From: Euglena gracilis
Lineage: Eukaryota > Euglenida > Euglenophyceae > Euglenales
Assembly (NCBI GenBank): GCA_039621445.1
Contig: CP154956.1
Span: forward strand, 51,087,204-51,151,203
Direction of reading: 5' to 3'
Length of the DNA stretch: 64,000 nt
The position numbers and the translations under genes are program-made. Shown in pieces: positions 1 through 46,643 of the stretch. Position 1 is the stretch's first letter; the number at the start of each line of letters is the position of its first letter. The notes under the pieces are model-generated. The model worked only from the letters and a program-made list of their open reading frames with translations. It searched no databases and was not told the origin of the DNA.

Positions 1-59
1 GCGGATCGGGCAATTTTCTCAAAAGTTGCCTTGAATTGGACTCATGTTTAGATTCCTTC

Positions 60-366
60 CTTCCTTTAGATTCCGATACATACAGTATACATACTGTATA
101 TATGTACATGTACATATACATATACATACACATACGCATACACATACACAGACACAGACACATACACAAATACATATACATGCACATACACATACACATA
201 CACATATACATATATATACATACATATACACATGCATCTACACATTCATATACATATACATATACATATAAATATTCTTTTACATATACATGTACATATA
301 CATATACATGCATATACATACACGTATACGTATATGTATACGTACACATATACATATGATATATAT
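60..366. repeat. CA/TA-rich compound microsatellite
   Basis: This stretch alternates CATA, TACA and CACA units and is strikingly AT-rich beside the GC-rich sequence that follows. Translations in several frames give only Y/T/H/I or C/V runs, so it is not coding. It marks the boundary before the first gene. Confidence 0.9.
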
Positions 367-888
367 TTACATTGTCACTACTAAAATTAAGGCATAAGCT
401 TTGGTCCTCAATCACGGTGCCTCACCCCCTTTTCCTGTGAAGAAGCGGTTGCCTAGGGCCTCCCGACACGTTGGGCTGCCTGCCGGGGGAGGCGGACCTG
501 CCACCGGCTGCCGCTCCCTCCCAGCCCTCCCTCTTTGCCGGTGGTTCACCGCCGCCATCCCCACCCATGCTCTCCGCGCGCGGCGTGGCATTGATGCGGG
601 CCAGGCTGGCCAGGTACCCCCCCCCAAGCTTCTCGGCTGCCCAGCTTGCCCACAGGGAGACACCACTCAGCCGTCCTCCCTCCCTCCCTGTGCTCTGCGG
701 CGCCTCTCCTCAGGAGCGCCTGGCAGCGGGGCGTCCAGGGCGTGGGGCAGGCGCGCTACCAGTGTGCCTCTGTTTCCCGGGCCAAGGGGGAGGCGCGTCA
801 CACACGTCACACGTCACGCGCGTCACACACGTTTGGGGGGCGGCACCCTGTCCCCCCATTCCCCCAACCCCTGCGGCCTGCCGAAACC
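367..888. other. Upstream region of the PPR-like gene, GC-rich
   Basis: About 520 bases of GC-rich sequence lie between the microsatellite and the first supported start codon. Long open frames exist on both strands, but they are proline/arginine-rich, overlap in opposite directions and show no splice-linked continuity with the gene. I read it as promoter plus 5' leader. An additional upstream exon cannot be excluded. Confidence 0.4.
796..826 (+). promoter_or_regulatory. Cluster of four CGTCAC boxes upstream of the PPR-like gene
   Basis: The hexamer CGTCAC occurs at 796, 805, 812 and 821, ending about 63 bases before the first ATG of the PPR-like gene. ACGTCA/TGACGT is the core of bZIP/CREB-type binding sites, so a regulatory role is possible. 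It could also be a short tandem-repeat artefact. No TATA box is evident. Confidence 0.25.
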
Positions 889-3800
889 ATGCGCAGGGCC
901 AGTGCAGCGGCAGCGGCGGTGGGCGATCCGGAGGGGCTGGCCCGCCAGATGGCGGACGCCCTCACCATCGAGGAGGCTCGGGTGTGTCTGGGGTGGGGGG
1001 GTCATGTGGATGTCGCCACGGCTTCCACTGGTACTTTTAATTTCATTTTCATTCAAAGGTGGTCCAGGACGCTCTGAACACCTTTTTGGTGAGCTGCTTG
1101 TTTAGATCCAATGGAGGGCACCCAAAGGAGGGACACCCATTTTTGGCCGCAACGCCACCTTCCTTTCCCCTTGACACACCATGTCGTGGACACCCCCCGT
1201 GTCAACAGCACTTTTCTGGAACACTGCCTGGCATTCTCCATTGAAGCACAGTGCTTTCGGAAAGGTGGCAACATCACATTCCTGGAACATTTCCGTGTCT
1301 TTGACAAGGAGGGGGTAAGGTACCTGGCCATCTCCGGCCGCTTCCCCAGGACCTGTGGCAGGCCGCCCAGAGGGCCGACCGCCCTCCATCCGTTGACGTG
1401 CTGAATGCCTACCTGGGGAAGCGTGTCAACATGACGAAGCGGATGGTACCCCCTTCCAGTGCATCTTCCCTCAACTTCACCAATTCCCACAATATTCAGC
1501 CTGCTGTTTTATGATAAGAAATTCAAATTTGAAACACTGTGAGCAGTTCTCAAAATTGACAATGACGGTAAGTCCTTCAGAAACCCCAACGATATTGCTG
1601 CTGGGCGCAAATTATAATTCAATTATAATTATAATTTGGGGGACATCATTTTGACGGGGGAACAGTTTCGTCAAATGGGTTGCGGGGGTCTCCCACCCAC
1701 TTTCCTCACTCCTCTCATAGCTCCTCAGTGTGTGCCTGCCCAACCTCCGACCCCCCCCCCCTCAGAGGCGGATCCGGGACGCGCGGCAGCATTTCCGGTT
1801 CGTGGAGGAGTCCACCGCGAGGGGCGTGGCCCCCAACCTGGCGACGTACTCCATCCTGGCCCAGCTGGTACGGGACGCCGCCTACGCGGAGGCTGTACCC
1901 CCCAACGAGCAGGGTGTGTGGGTGGCCCTCCCCCGCCCACCACCCACGGACGGTCTGTGTGGGACGGGGAAGTTTTTTGGGGGGGTAAGAATCACCTTTG
2001 GGCTTCAGGGCCGGCCAACGCTGGGACCGCCCTGCCACCACGCACTTAACCAGCTCGTGGTGGGTTCAGTTGCAGAAGCAAGGTTTTCATCTTTTCTCCC
2101 TGGCTGCAAAGGTCCATGGACGGTGTGAGTAGCGCAGCCACGGCGCAGTGCCGCACCGCGTCGGTCTCTCTTCTCCGGTGCGCCCCGCGGCCCCTGCCCC
2201 ACAGAGGCACAGCGCGAGTTCCTCGTGGATGGCGCCAACCGCATTTGCTGCTCCATCATCGCCAGCATGACCACCGCCAAGGGTGTGTGGCGGATGTTGC
2301 TTGATAGGGTCGCAGTTTTTCAGGAGTTTTGCATACCTGCATGCACCATCTTGGTCAAACCATTCTCGGGCCCTACTGTGATCATTTCTCATGTGCATTT
2401 TTGCATGTGAGTTGATATAAATGATAAATAAACCTGCCATAAACCCACCATAATTTTGTTTTTAAAGTTTTGTGGCCCGGGACTTGGTCCCAGCCGAGCC
2501 CCCCCCCCCCCCTCCCAGGGGCGTTGGGCTGAGTGGGTGCCCTGCTGGAGGAGAGGTTTTCTTCTGTTTTCGGCGCGAAGCACCGAAAACAATTGGACCC
2601 AAAATTGACCCCAAAGAGAAGGTCCCCCGAGCCCCCCCCCCCCCGGGGGGCACCCCAGGGTGTGGTTGGGTCCGGACCCCCCGGGGTCCTAAATAAGCCT
2701 CTGATCGTGGTCAGGCTTTTTTTTAAGGAAAGTCCCGCCCCGGGGGGGGGTATGCTATGACAGGCATGGGGGCTAGGGCACTTTCGACCCGGGGTCGGGT
2801 TTTGGGATGGGCAGTGCTATTAGCACAACCCAAAAATGGCCATTTTCAAGGAAAAAAATTGGTTTCGTCAACAGGCACTGGTAGTTCCTGCGCATAGCAC
2901 AAGGCAACCCCCCTCCCCCCCATGGTTGGTGAAAACAAACCTCGTAGAGTTCTCCTCTTGGCGAATGGTGTCCGTGATGGAATGCATCTGTTTAGCGTTT
3001 TCACCAAGGGGTGCAGCAGAGCAGTGGCCAACAAAACCACCAAGGGCTTTATGCGGCTTATGATAGCTGTCTTTTGTTGTCAATTGCATTTTAAAAGTTC
3101 TGATCTCAATGCAATTTGTTCACCACCCGTAATCATCACCTTCCACCCGGCCACGATCTGTGTATGGGTGCGGTGAGGGTGTGCATATGGCGTGCGTGTA
3201 CGAACGTTCATGAGTGTGCCTGTGCGTGTGTGCCTGTGTGTGCGCACACGTGCATGTGTGCATGCATCTTTATGTGTGAACGTCTGCTTGATGGACATAT
3301 AGCTGCCCAAATCCGTACGAAGCCTCAAGGGCAGTAAAGCCAGGCTGCTCCCCATTTCCCCTGCTGGCCCCGGCCCCCGCTTCCCACCTTCCTCGCAGAG
3401 AGGAAGGCACAGGGCCCCATCCTCCTCCACACCTGCACGAAGTGGCTGCAGACGTACACCCCAGCGAAGTGCCTCGCCCTGCAGACGTACGCCACCGCCC
3501 TGCAGGCCTTCGGCCGGCACCTCCCACACCGCCACGTCCTCCGCATCCTTAAGGTCCCCCTGCTTCGCTCCTCCCTGCCTGTCTTGGTCGCCATGATCGG
3601 ATTATAGCTCTAACTACGAGTGACTCCATCAAGCTTTGGGTGAAGAGGAGCGGAGATACACACACACACACACGCACGCACGCACGCACGCACGCACACA
3701 CGCACGCACGCACGCACGCACACACGCACACACGCACGCACACACGCACGCACACACGCACGCACGCACGCACGTGTGCATGCACACACGGCACTGGCGC

Positions 3801-6800
3801 GTCACCGCAAGTGCTTGTTGGCATGTGGTGCACCGCTGGCCGGTCTTTCAGCTGTGCCGGGCGGAGTACCCGGTGGACACTGGGACGCGGCCGCTGTATG
3901 TGCAGCTGTACTCCTCCGCGGCGCACAACTTGTTCGCTGCCCAGCAGTACAAGAGGTGTGCGACGACTGGCCGCTCACGCCACAACCCCTCCAGTTAAAT
4001 GAAGCACAGACCCCCTGGGGTGCTGTGCTGGAGGCATTGGATGTGTGGCCAACCAATCACCGAAACAGCGTGAACTGAAAACAGTAGGTAGTTGCTCCAT
4101 TGCTGTCCAAACGCTGTTAGATTTATGTCCGAGGTGCAGAAAATTCGATCAATTCTTTGCTAGAATGTGATATGGCCGGCTATGGCCAGCTGCTGCTCAA
4201 ATTGCGCTTGATACTGAGAACATTTTGGTGGTGCCCAACGAAAATGAAAAACGAAAACGAGAATCCTGCGGATTTTTCTTTGAATGTGCTGGGATGAGAA
4301 GTTTTATTTTTAAGGACCGCCGCCCTGGGCAGGGGCCAGGGAATTTCCGAAGCCGGACCACCCCCCCCCCCGGGGGGGGGGCTCCAGCCAACCAGCACCT
4401 TTTTCCAGCCAGCGGCTCCCAGCCAGGCTGCGAACTCACGGAGTCGAGTGGCGATAAATTTTTCGAAGTCTGGCACAGCCGGGCTGGACTGGAAAAAATT
4501 TGGGGGCAAAGCGCCCAATTTTTTTTTGGAAATGGGGTCAAAAGTGACCAAAAAATTGCTATTTTTTGGTTCTATTTGGTGTTTCACCTCAAATTTTGGC
4601 CAAAAAAGTCCAATACCCAATCCAGCTGGATTTTGGCTTGTTTGGCCGTTTTCTGGTGGCAGCCGGGTCCAGCCCAGCATCCAGTAGGACCCGCCCCCCT
4701 GGACCCTGGGGGGGTCCAGCCAGCTGCTTTTGCCAGCCAGCCGGCTGGACCCCTTTGGGGGGGGGGTGCTAAAGAAATTCCCCGCAGGGGGCGGTTCCCC
4801 TGTCTACTCCCAAATGGGACCCCCTCAGGCTGCTGCTCCTCTTCTTCGACATGCACAACAGCTCCATCGGCCCTGTGCCGCCAGTGTTGGTGTGCCTTGT
4901 CCCAGATGTGGAGAAGCAGCGGTCCTCCCTGATGTGTGTGCTGAGTAGGAGCACAAGAGCGGCCACAAATGGAAGGACAGAGGTGTACGTGAATGTGACC
5001 TCCAATCGCGATGCACACGATGCAGCACGTTTTTGAACGTGCTCATATGCTCGGACACAGATATGTGGCCTAATTGGAAACATTTCCTCCGTCTCGACCC
5101 TGATCATACGTAGGCACAGGCAATGCCACCCATCTCAGCCTCAGCATTTCGCCCCTGTTCTCCACAGGCGTACTGCGCGCTGCACCTCTGCTCCGTGCTG
5201 CAGCCGCAGCACACCCCGGCGCTGTTCGCGTGGCTGGCGACCGGCACCTCAGCCGACGCCCGCATGTACCGCTACCTGCTGGACAGCCACGCCCGCCGGC
5301 AGGTGCCCCCTCCCCCTCTAACGAAACGCTCGGAAATGGAATTTGGGTGTTTCCCGGCGTTCGGAGCAGTGTGTTGTTCTGCCACCTCCAGGGGGAGGTG
5401 CATTCCAACCCAGTCCCTTGGGCATGGCAGCCTTCGGGCTTGGTGTCTTTGGTATTTGGTGTACTATGACACCACCTACCCCACAATCTGATCCCCCACC
5501 CGGGGTGGTGGAAATTGCCCCCCCCCACCACCTGCAGAGCAACACCCCCCTTATGGAGGATGCATTTCCGGTAGAAACAATCTAACCCCCCCCCCCCGAA
5601 TAGAAGCCCCCGGGGGCTTCTATTCGGAACGTTGGTCGAAACTGAGGGGAGGGGCTTCTATTCGGGGGGGGGGGGGGCACTATTCGGAAAAGGCCTACCA
5701 AACGGGGGGGGGCACTATTCGGAATTTTGGTCGAAAACCGAGGGGGGGGGTTTCTATTCTGGGGGGGGGGGGGGCATTATTCGGGGGGAGGGGGGCTTCT
5801 ATTCGGGGGGGGGTAGTTGGATGGCTGCGATGTTCTTTTTCCCCATTTTCTTTCCAGCCTTTCTTTTCAAGGAAATCCACTAACTGTTTGAGTGATCAGA
5901 GGACAGAGAAACAAAATTTGCTGCCTCTCAGTGCACGACATGTTGGTGGGGTCTGGGCTGCGCAAGTACCAAACCAGGCCCATCCCCCCCCCCTTTGGCA
6001 GGAAGGGAGAATACAAGCAAATGAGTTTTTTTTCCCCATTTGTTTCTTTTGTTTTGCAAAATTGAGGGTTTTATTGTGTTTTTATTGTGCATTTTTTTCC
6101 CAGCACGTTTCACCTTTTGCTGGGAAACATTGTCGCCTTTAAAAATGCAGCATTTTAGATTATATTTTCCCTGAGACCGAATTTTTTGTTATTTTTTTAT
6201 TTTTCCCCTGCAAAGAGCATATATCTGGAATCAGCATGTTCTCGAAGTTTTAGAAATTTTGCGGGCATTTTTGTTATTGCTGGGCTGCCAAAATGCAACA
6301 AGATCAAATTTGTTTTGTTGTGTGTTGTGTTTATTTGCATTTAATTGTGCGTATTTTTGTTTATTTGTGCACATTGGCGTTTTTTTGTATTTTTTTTGCA
6401 TCTCTTTTTTTCGAGGGTCTACGTTGCGAGGGTGCCCCTTGGCTCCAGTGGGGTGTCTCCGCAGGATGTGGAAGGGATGTTCAGGGTTCTGGAGGAGATG
6501 GGGCGGCGCAGCGTGCCCCCCACGGCGGAGGTCTTCGCCACCGTCCTGGCCGCCCTCCGCCGCCGGGCCGCCCCGGGGGACGCCAGCCGGTCCGCCCCCT
6601 CCTCTGATTTGGCGTGGTGTGCGTGCGTGCGGGGGAAGTGGGCTGTCAGCGTGGCGAGCGGTTGACCCAGGCTGGCAGGTGGGTGACCCTCGGCCCCTGC
6701 TGTTTGTGGGAGATCCTCCCCTCTCTGTGCCTGTGTGTGTATGTGAGTGTGCTGTATGTTGCAAGTGCGAGTACGAGTATACTGTGTTGGCCTTCCCATG

Positions 6801-7320
6801 CGAGTGCGAGTATATTTTTTTGGCCTTCGCACAGCCCGACCAATTATGGTTTGTTTCTCACGTCAAATGAAGCCCCATGCAAACTCACCCACGCCCGCAA
6901 ATACCCGTCCAAAAGCACACGAGCACGAATAAAGGCACACACGTATGCAAGCACGCACACGAACAGACACAGACAGCGTTCTTTTTTCCACATCCTTCCC
7001 CAGCTGCCATCTTCCGCAGGCTGCTTGAGATGTATGCGGCCATGAGAAAGCAGAGCACCGACGTCCCCACCACATATGGACCCTACGAGGCAGCGCTGTG
7101 GGCCGTGGACCAGCTGGAGCCCGGGGAGGCCCCGGTGTGTGGCCCCCCACATGTGCTCCACCAGCCGGGGAGGGTGCCCCTTCGGTCGGCGAAAGCGTTC
7201 CATTCGACTCAACACATCCGACCGGCGCAGGACGGGGCGGCCCCGGCGCAGTGGCGGCAGCGGGTGCTCGCGGACGCCAAGCAGGACGGGCACCGGCTGT
7301 TCTGGTTCCAGCACGCGTAG
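889..7320 (+). CDS. PPR-like helical-repeat protein, 12 exons
   Basis: The exons I support are 889-981, 1059-1088 (a 30-nt microexon), 1350-1445, 1766-1913, 2205-2282, 3399-3553, 3852-3955, 4829-4937, 5168-5302, 6465-6589, 7020-7134 and 7231-7320. Every splice phase agrees and the product is about 425 residues, ending at TAG 7318-7320. Segments such as FRFVEESTARGVAPNLATYS and FRVLEEMGRRSVPPTAEVFA have the two-helix spacing and the G(V)xP(N) turn of pentatricopeptide repeats. PPR proteins bind organellar RNA in a base-specific way. That role, and an organellar location, is inference, since no clear transit peptide is visible in the short N-terminus. Several donors read GTGTGT. Introns hold a CACG microsatellite, a TIR element with target-site repeats and a 32-bp palindrome. 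The start codon is the least certain part. Confidence 0.75.
2461..2760. repeat. G/C-homopolymer-rich intronic repeat with mini-hairpin
   Basis: This stretch of the PPR-gene intron contains long C and G runs and one GGCGCGAAGC hairpin-like sequence near 2573. It is built like other G-run-rich elements in the window (for example 44160-44420). I could not find convincing target-site repeats, so the boundaries are approximate. Confidence 0.4.
3658..3790. repeat. (CACG)n/(CA)n microsatellite
   Basis: Alternating CACA and CACG units lie inside the PPR-gene intron between the exons ending at 3553 and starting at 3852. Apparent His/Thr/Ala or Cys/Val reading frames here are products of the repeat and are not genes. 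Confidence 0.95.
4329..4792. mobile_element. Short TIR element with near-perfect 9-bp target-site repeats (PPR intron)
   Basis: The element spans about 4338-4783. It begins AGGGAATTTC and ends GAAATTCCCC, giving a terminal inverted repeat of about 9-10 bp. GCAGGGGCC at 4329-4337 and GCAGGGGGC at 4784-4792 flank it and match at 8 of 9 positions. The interior has long G and C runs and repeated CCAGCC, as in the elements at 13553, 23943 and 41424. It has no coding capacity, so it would depend on a transposase elsewhere. A 9-bp target duplication is the habit of Mutator-like transposases; that assignment is inference. Confidence 0.65.
5596..5815. repeat. 32-bp perfect palindrome and TTCTATTCGG-G(n) repeats
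   Basis: At 5596-5627 the arm CCGAATAGAAGCCCCC is followed directly by its exact complement, a 32-bp palindrome without a loop. The motif TTCTATTCGG, or a close variant (CACTATTCGG, GCATTATTCGG), then recurs several times up to about 5810, separated by runs of 7-15 G. The whole lies in the PPR intron 5303-6464 and shows no coding signal. Confidence 0.8.
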
Positions 7321-8156
7321 GCCCCGGGGGCTCGTGACCCCCGACCGACCCGCCGCGGTGGTGACACCTGTGCCACACAGCGTTGCCCGCACGCTCCCAC
7401 CAGGCTGTGGCTTTGCACTCCGATTGCAGTCGGCGCTGGTAAACTGGCTTGGGGGTCTGTAGCAGACACAGGGGGTCTCTTCGCCCCTGCCTCCCTTTGA
7501 CCTCTGTCGCTGGTTCTCGTAGGCCGCATATTGGCCCCAGGCTGGCCGCCTCTCCCTCCTCTTCTCAGAGTCCACCCCAAAACACCACCACCTGCATTTG
7601 TGCCTGCCATCGTTCCCCAGGGCCCTGGGATGAGAGGCGGTCTGAAGTGCTTGGAGGTTGGGCGGACGGGGAGGTAGACAGGGGGGTGGACAGCTGAGGT
7701 TCACAAACCATCTGTCTAGTGTTCGAATTGGGACTCAGAGTGCTATTCTCTTCAGCCCCCTCCCCTTTTCTTTTTGATTTATTGCTTGGGCATCGGAAGT
7801 TGGTGGCTTGGAGTGGCTTTTTTAAGAGAAAGTTCAAAGATTGGCCCCAAAAGTTGTTTTGCCAGTTGCTCGAGGATTTTGTGTGTGTTTTCAGAATTTT
7901 CCAGGATAACATATTTTTTTGCGATGATGCCATTTATGTGGAACCTCACGTATCCAGTGAGGCCTCTGTTTTTGTTTGCGTTCATTGGCGTGTGACAGGA
8001 GGCAGGAAGTTTACTGCTGGGGAAGCCTGAGTTCGTCACCAGAGAGAGGTTCTAATTTGGGGCGAGCTTTTTGATTTGCCGCTTACCCTGTATGCAGACC
8101 CGTGATCCCCACTTCGCCGGCGTTTGGAGGAATCCGGTGAGGCTTTTTTTTTTGGG
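7321..8156. other. Intergenic region, no supported feature
   Basis: After the stop codon at 7320 the sequence has mixed composition, with no splice-linked exon, RNA gene or recognisable repeat that I can support. It presumably holds the 3' untranslated region of the PPR-like gene and the upstream region of the next gene. Confidence 0.4.
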
Positions 8157-10310
<2,154 letters not shown>

Positions 10311-10649
10311 CCGCGCCGGACCGGACCTCCCCCTGGCCACGGCCCAGCTGGCCGGGCCCCACAAGAGTTGTTGACGGGGCGAGTGGCCATGTGCAATGGA
10401 TCAACCCAGAAGTTATACTGTGGCATCAAAGCAAATCCAGGCTGTCGTTTGGTTCTGACAGACAGCATGATTTTGGGGCGTCAATTTCCCTGAATTGTAA
10501 AAGAATTGGGTTTGAAACGCAGTGTGGGAGGCCTCAGGGTTGGAGTCAAGTTTTGACCAGGCTCGGAGGCAGGCTGATCTTTAATCACTGGGGAAAACTC
10601 CAGGGCACTCCGAGACCCCCCCCCGGGGTTCACCTTCAGCCTGGTCGGA

Positions 10650-11050
10650 GGTAGTGGTGCTGTTTGTATGCCCATGCCTTCTTCAGGAGGGAGGGCTTTC
10701 CATCGGGGCTGAGGGTTGGGGTTGCCAGAGGGAGCCAGCAGCCGCTGCCCTGGAAGTGGAGCACGAGTGGGAGGCTGTGGTTGGCCAGTGAGCGCTGGCT
10801 GACGCAGAAGGGCCGGCCGATTTTGACGCCGAGACGACTGGCCGGTCGTACCCGTTGCCAGAGAGTTGTACTGCCTGGTTGGCCACGAACTCCTGCTACA
10901 CAAGGGCGGCGCTGGCCTTGTCATTGGTCAGACCTCTCTCCTCAAGTTTTGGTGCGACGAGATCGACGAGGACGGGAAACCTCTGAACGTCGACCGCTGG
11001 ACCTGCTTTCACTCTACGATAACAGCGACAAACCTTAATGCCCATGGCCG
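10650..11050 (+). pseudogene. Coding-like segment of unknown identity, possibly degenerate
   Basis: This stretch is GC-rich and gives protein-like text in more than one plus frame, such as FWCDEIDEDGKPLNVDRW near 10950 and FDAETTGRSYPLPE near 10820. No single frame is kept and I see no consistent splice sites. It could be a decayed gene copy or an exon pair I cannot resolve. I do not recognise a family. Confidence 0.2.
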
Positions 11051-11746
11051 TGGCTCCACTTCAACCCCCCCCCCCGAACAGCAGGGCCACAGGCAGGCAG
11101 GCAGGCAGGGATGGGAAGGGCTTCTTCTTCTCCCTTTTGGGGATCAGGGCTATCGCCCACCATTGGATTGGGATTGTGATGCTTTTTGGACTGCGCCATT
11201 CCTGTGCATAAGGGCTCACAGGGGGGAATTGTGCTGTCTGCCCTGAAGGGAGGGACGGATTTCCAATTTGAAGGCTTCGCTTTCTTTGTTCTTTAAATAA
11301 TAATCTGCATGGAGATGTTTTATGTATAGATTTAGAGAGATGTTTTGTTTTCAAAAAAAACAATGTATGTCCCAAGAAGGGGACGGATGCAAAAAGATCT
11401 ACAAAAAAGGTTGCGAAATTGAGAGGAATAGACCGAATTGCTGAGGAGGCAGAATTTTGTAAGAATGATCGAAAATCGGGGCGGGGAGATGTACGGATCT
11501 TTTCCAGCCCACCATGCGCACTGAAGACAGTCGCAGATTTAAAGCGCAGTTTTGAAGTTTTATGAGGCGACATTTTGCCCTTTTTTGACATTTTTGAGTT
11601 TCACCCTTTTTGGCCTGTGGCACTGGCGGAGGCAGGGAGCGGTCTGGGACTCTAGGTTGGGGTTCCACCACTCCTGCCCATCCCCCTCCTTTCCTGCTTT
11701 TTATTTGTTTGTGCTGCCTCCCAACCTGTCCCAACAGAGCCGCCAT

Positions 11747-43686
<31,940 letters not shown>

Positions 43687-44560
43687 CGGCCTTGCAACGC
43701 CGATTCTGCAGACTCCATATGTGGGGTTCTATTGTATTATGCCCGGCCCTCTTTGAGGCCTTTCTTGCGTTTTATTCATCTTTTATGTTTGGCGGTTCAG
43801 TTTTTCAGGCGGTTTTTTTTTTGATTCCCCCCCCCCCTGCATTTGACCCTCCAACTGACAGATGTTTTGTAAAAATCTTATTTCTGGCGACTCTTTTTTT
43901 CCGAGCCCTCTCGGAATTTGTTTTGCTTGGGAGAGTCGCGTGGAAAGATCTTGACAGTCCAAGGGGTTGGATTTGGGGGCATGTTTTTTCCCACACTTTT
44001 GGCTTTTTGAAACTTTGTGGCAGTTTCCCCCCATTTTCCTCCATTAAATCCATGCCCGACCCAGTTCTCAGCCATTGGGTAATTTATATCCCTTGATGCC
44101 CTGGGCACCCATCTGCTCTCTCCTCTCCCCCCTTTCCGCAACCTCGGCGAGGGAAGGTGGCCGGGGGGAGCCAGGCATCTTTTCAGCAGACCCCCCCTTC
44201 CTGGGGGGGAGGGGGGATGGGTGGGTGGGTCTGGGCCGGACCCCCCCCCCGGGGGGGGGGGCCGCGACAGGTATACCTTTTCGGCGCGAAGCGCCGAAAA
44301 TTTCTGAAAATTGCCTTTAATGGGCCCGATTTTGGGGGGGTCTCCGCCCCCCCCCCCCCGGGGGGTCCCATGCCACCCTGGGTGGGTGGGGGGACCCCCC
44401 CCCGGGGGGCTTAAAAAGAAGCCTGGGGGGAGCTCACCTCTTTTTAAGATTTGTCGACTTTTGCGTAGAAATGGCCCCCCCCCCAAAAAAAAACGAGGAC
44501 GGCTGAAGAAACAGGCTCAACCACTTTCCAATATTTATATATTTATAGAAATCTTCTGAA
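43687..44560. other. 3' flank of RAD4/XPC with a G/C-run repeat
   Basis: After the stop codon at 43684-43686 comes T-rich sequence that presumably holds the 3' untranslated region. From about 44160 to 44420 it becomes a run of G and C homopolymers with the mini-hairpin CGGCGCGAAGCGCCG at 44282. I see no gene. Confidence 0.45.
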
Positions 44561-45300
44561 TTTGTCGATTTCTGCGCAAAAAAACGGCCAGCTCAAAAGA
44601 GGCCGGGAGAGCCAGGCTGGCACAGGCTACACCACCTTTCAAGACCAGCATCGCCAGGAGGGGGCGGCCTCAACCCTCAAAGGATGTTCATACCGAGCTT
44701 CCAGGTTTTGGTCAGCAGCGACCGGATTTGAGCAGCTGGCTCTGCCCGTGCCTCCCAGAAGTGTCTGCCCTTCCGTCTGTCTTCTCCCAAAACGGAGCGC
44801 AGGGCGTCGCACTCCCTCGAGGGAAACGCGCCGAGGGCGAAGCACAAAGGTCTCGGGGGGACGTCGAGCTGTGCACAGCCCTGCTTGCCCGCGCGGGCGT
44901 GTCGCCCGCACTGGCCGTCGCGCGTGGAACTACGCGACACTGAATGTCGCCGATAACCAGCACAGCAGGGAAGAATCTTGAAGACAAGGATGAGCTCAAG
45001 ACGAAAAAAACTCAGTAAAAAACTCAGCCGTGGTCCCTGTTTTCCTCAACGCAAGTGCTCTCAATTTCATTTTTTCACAAGCAGCAGTCTCGTATTCCCT
45101 CGAGGAACACCGACCAGGGAGGATGGGACACCGAGGGCGAAGCACAAAGACCTTGCTCGTTTTAAAAAGTGCAGAAAGTGAACGTACGGTAGGGGAATAA
45201 AGCTTATGGCTTTGTCCTTGGAGCCTTGTTTCCTTAGAGGAAAGACAGTTAAAAAAGGGGGGTTGTGTTTTGGCAAAAAGGAAACACAACTGGGCACTTC
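44561..45300. repeat. Fragments of DIRS terminal repeats
   Basis: Segments at about 44811-44855 and 45092-45152 carry CCGAGGGCGAAGCACAAAG, the signature of the right-end repeat of the DIRS-like elements that follow (also at 49440, 54060 and 59475). They are probably the remains of an older element upstream of the first recognisable copy. No intact reading frame belongs to them. Confidence 0.55.
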
Positions 45301-45740
45301 GGGGATTTTTTCCCGCTAGACACCTCGGGCTCCGCGCTTTGCCCTTGTGAGGCCATGCCTTGGTCGCCGGCGATCTGGTGTTTGATTGTGACGCGGACCA
45401 TGCGGGCTCCGCGCTGTGAGATGGTGAGGTCCTGCTTTCCTTGCCGGTTGTTCTGTTCTGGTGTGTTTGTGCTTGTGCGGGGGGTGCTTCTTACTGCTTT
45501 TTGTTGCCCGAGTTGGCTGATTCCTAATTCTGCCCTTCGACCTCAAGGAGAAAGAATTTTACTTCTACGAGTTCAAGTGGAGTTATTTTACGAGGAGTAC
45601 TACATTCACGAAGACCATTGCTTTATCAACTGACCTTCAACTTCCTGGAGGACGAATTCAACTCTTCGAGGTCAACTGAAATTATTCCCAGAAGCCTTGC
45701 ACTTACTAAAACAAGATCAACAACTGGACTTCCATGAAGA

Positions 45741-46643
45741 ATGAATCTCAAAGAAAATCAGACTGCCAAGAAGAACTTCAAAGAACTTCCAAGAAGGCAG
45801 CTGAAGCTGGGGAAGGTGGAGACACAGCAGCAGCTGCAGAAGCCTTCCAGGGGGCAAGGCAAGGGATATGGCAGCCTTTCAACAAATATCAGAAATCCAA
45901 GGGATTCAAGTCATCATCAAGGCTATGGCAGCCATCATCCAAAAGGACCTGGGGTCCAGATTTCAAGGCTATGGCAGCCATCATTCAAGAGGGCATTGGG
46001 CCCAGGGGCAAGACTATGGCAGCCAGCACCCCAGCCTGGAAAGATCCCATTAGGGAAAGGTATGTCCACTTTCCCCCCAGCAATTTCAGGATCAGCAAGC
46101 CAATGCCAAAAACAGGCCACGGTGGCCTATATGGGGAATCAAGAGGGACAGAGAAGAGACAAGAGAAGTTCTGCAGAGAATGCCAATGGAGGCCAAGCAG
46201 GCCTGAGTGCCAATGGAGGCCAAATGGCCCTGAAGGCAAATGGTGGCCAATACAATCAATACCATCCACACCACATCAGCCCTTGGGGGGGAGGCCTAAG
46301 ATTGGCTCAGACAGGCCCCCCCCCAGAAGATAATCAGCCCAGCCTTATATGTACCTCCCAACTGCAGACACAGACCTTCCCCCATCATTCACAAACAGGG
46401 GGAAAGCCTGCCTTTGGAAAGCCCTATGGCAGGGCCAGCTGCAGCCCCAGGGATGGGGCAGCCAGGGGTGACCCCAGTGATGGGGCAGCCAGGGGGAAGG
46501 ACCCCAGTGATGGGGCCTGTGGAATCCCCAGACACATTACACCCAGGGGTACCCCCTTACAAAGCCCTGCAGGCCAGCATTCCCCATTAGGTCAAGGCAG
46601 AAGCCAGCAGAGAGGTATTATCATTATTATTATTATTAAATAA
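45741..46643 (+). CDS. Gag-like protein of DIRS copy 1
   Basis: The ORF is open for 300 codons and is rich in G, Q, H, S and P. Short repeats recur in it (GYGSHH-type and NANGGQ/AKANGGQ-type). No zinc knuckle is visible. Its place before the reverse transcriptase and its basic, low-complexity character fit a nucleocapsid-like function. A start at 45734 in another frame is also open. The end runs into an ATT-rich tract (46617-46670) that codes for poly-isoleucine and is probably not part of the original protein. Confidence 0.6.
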   Translation: MNLKENQTAKKNFKELPRRQLKLGKVETQQQLQKPSRGQGKGYGSLSTNIRNPRDSSHHQGYGSHHPKGPGVQISRLWQPSFKRALGPGARLWQPAPQPGKIPLGKGMSTFPPAISGSASQCQKQATVAYMGNQEGQRRDKRSSAENANGGQAGLSANGGQMALKANGGQYNQYHPHHISPWGGGLRLAQTGPPPEDNQPSLICTSQLQTQTFPHHSQTGGKPAFGKPYGRASCSPRDGAARGDPSDGAARGKDPSDGACGIPRHITPRGTPLQSPAGQHSPLGQGRSQQRGIIIIIIIK

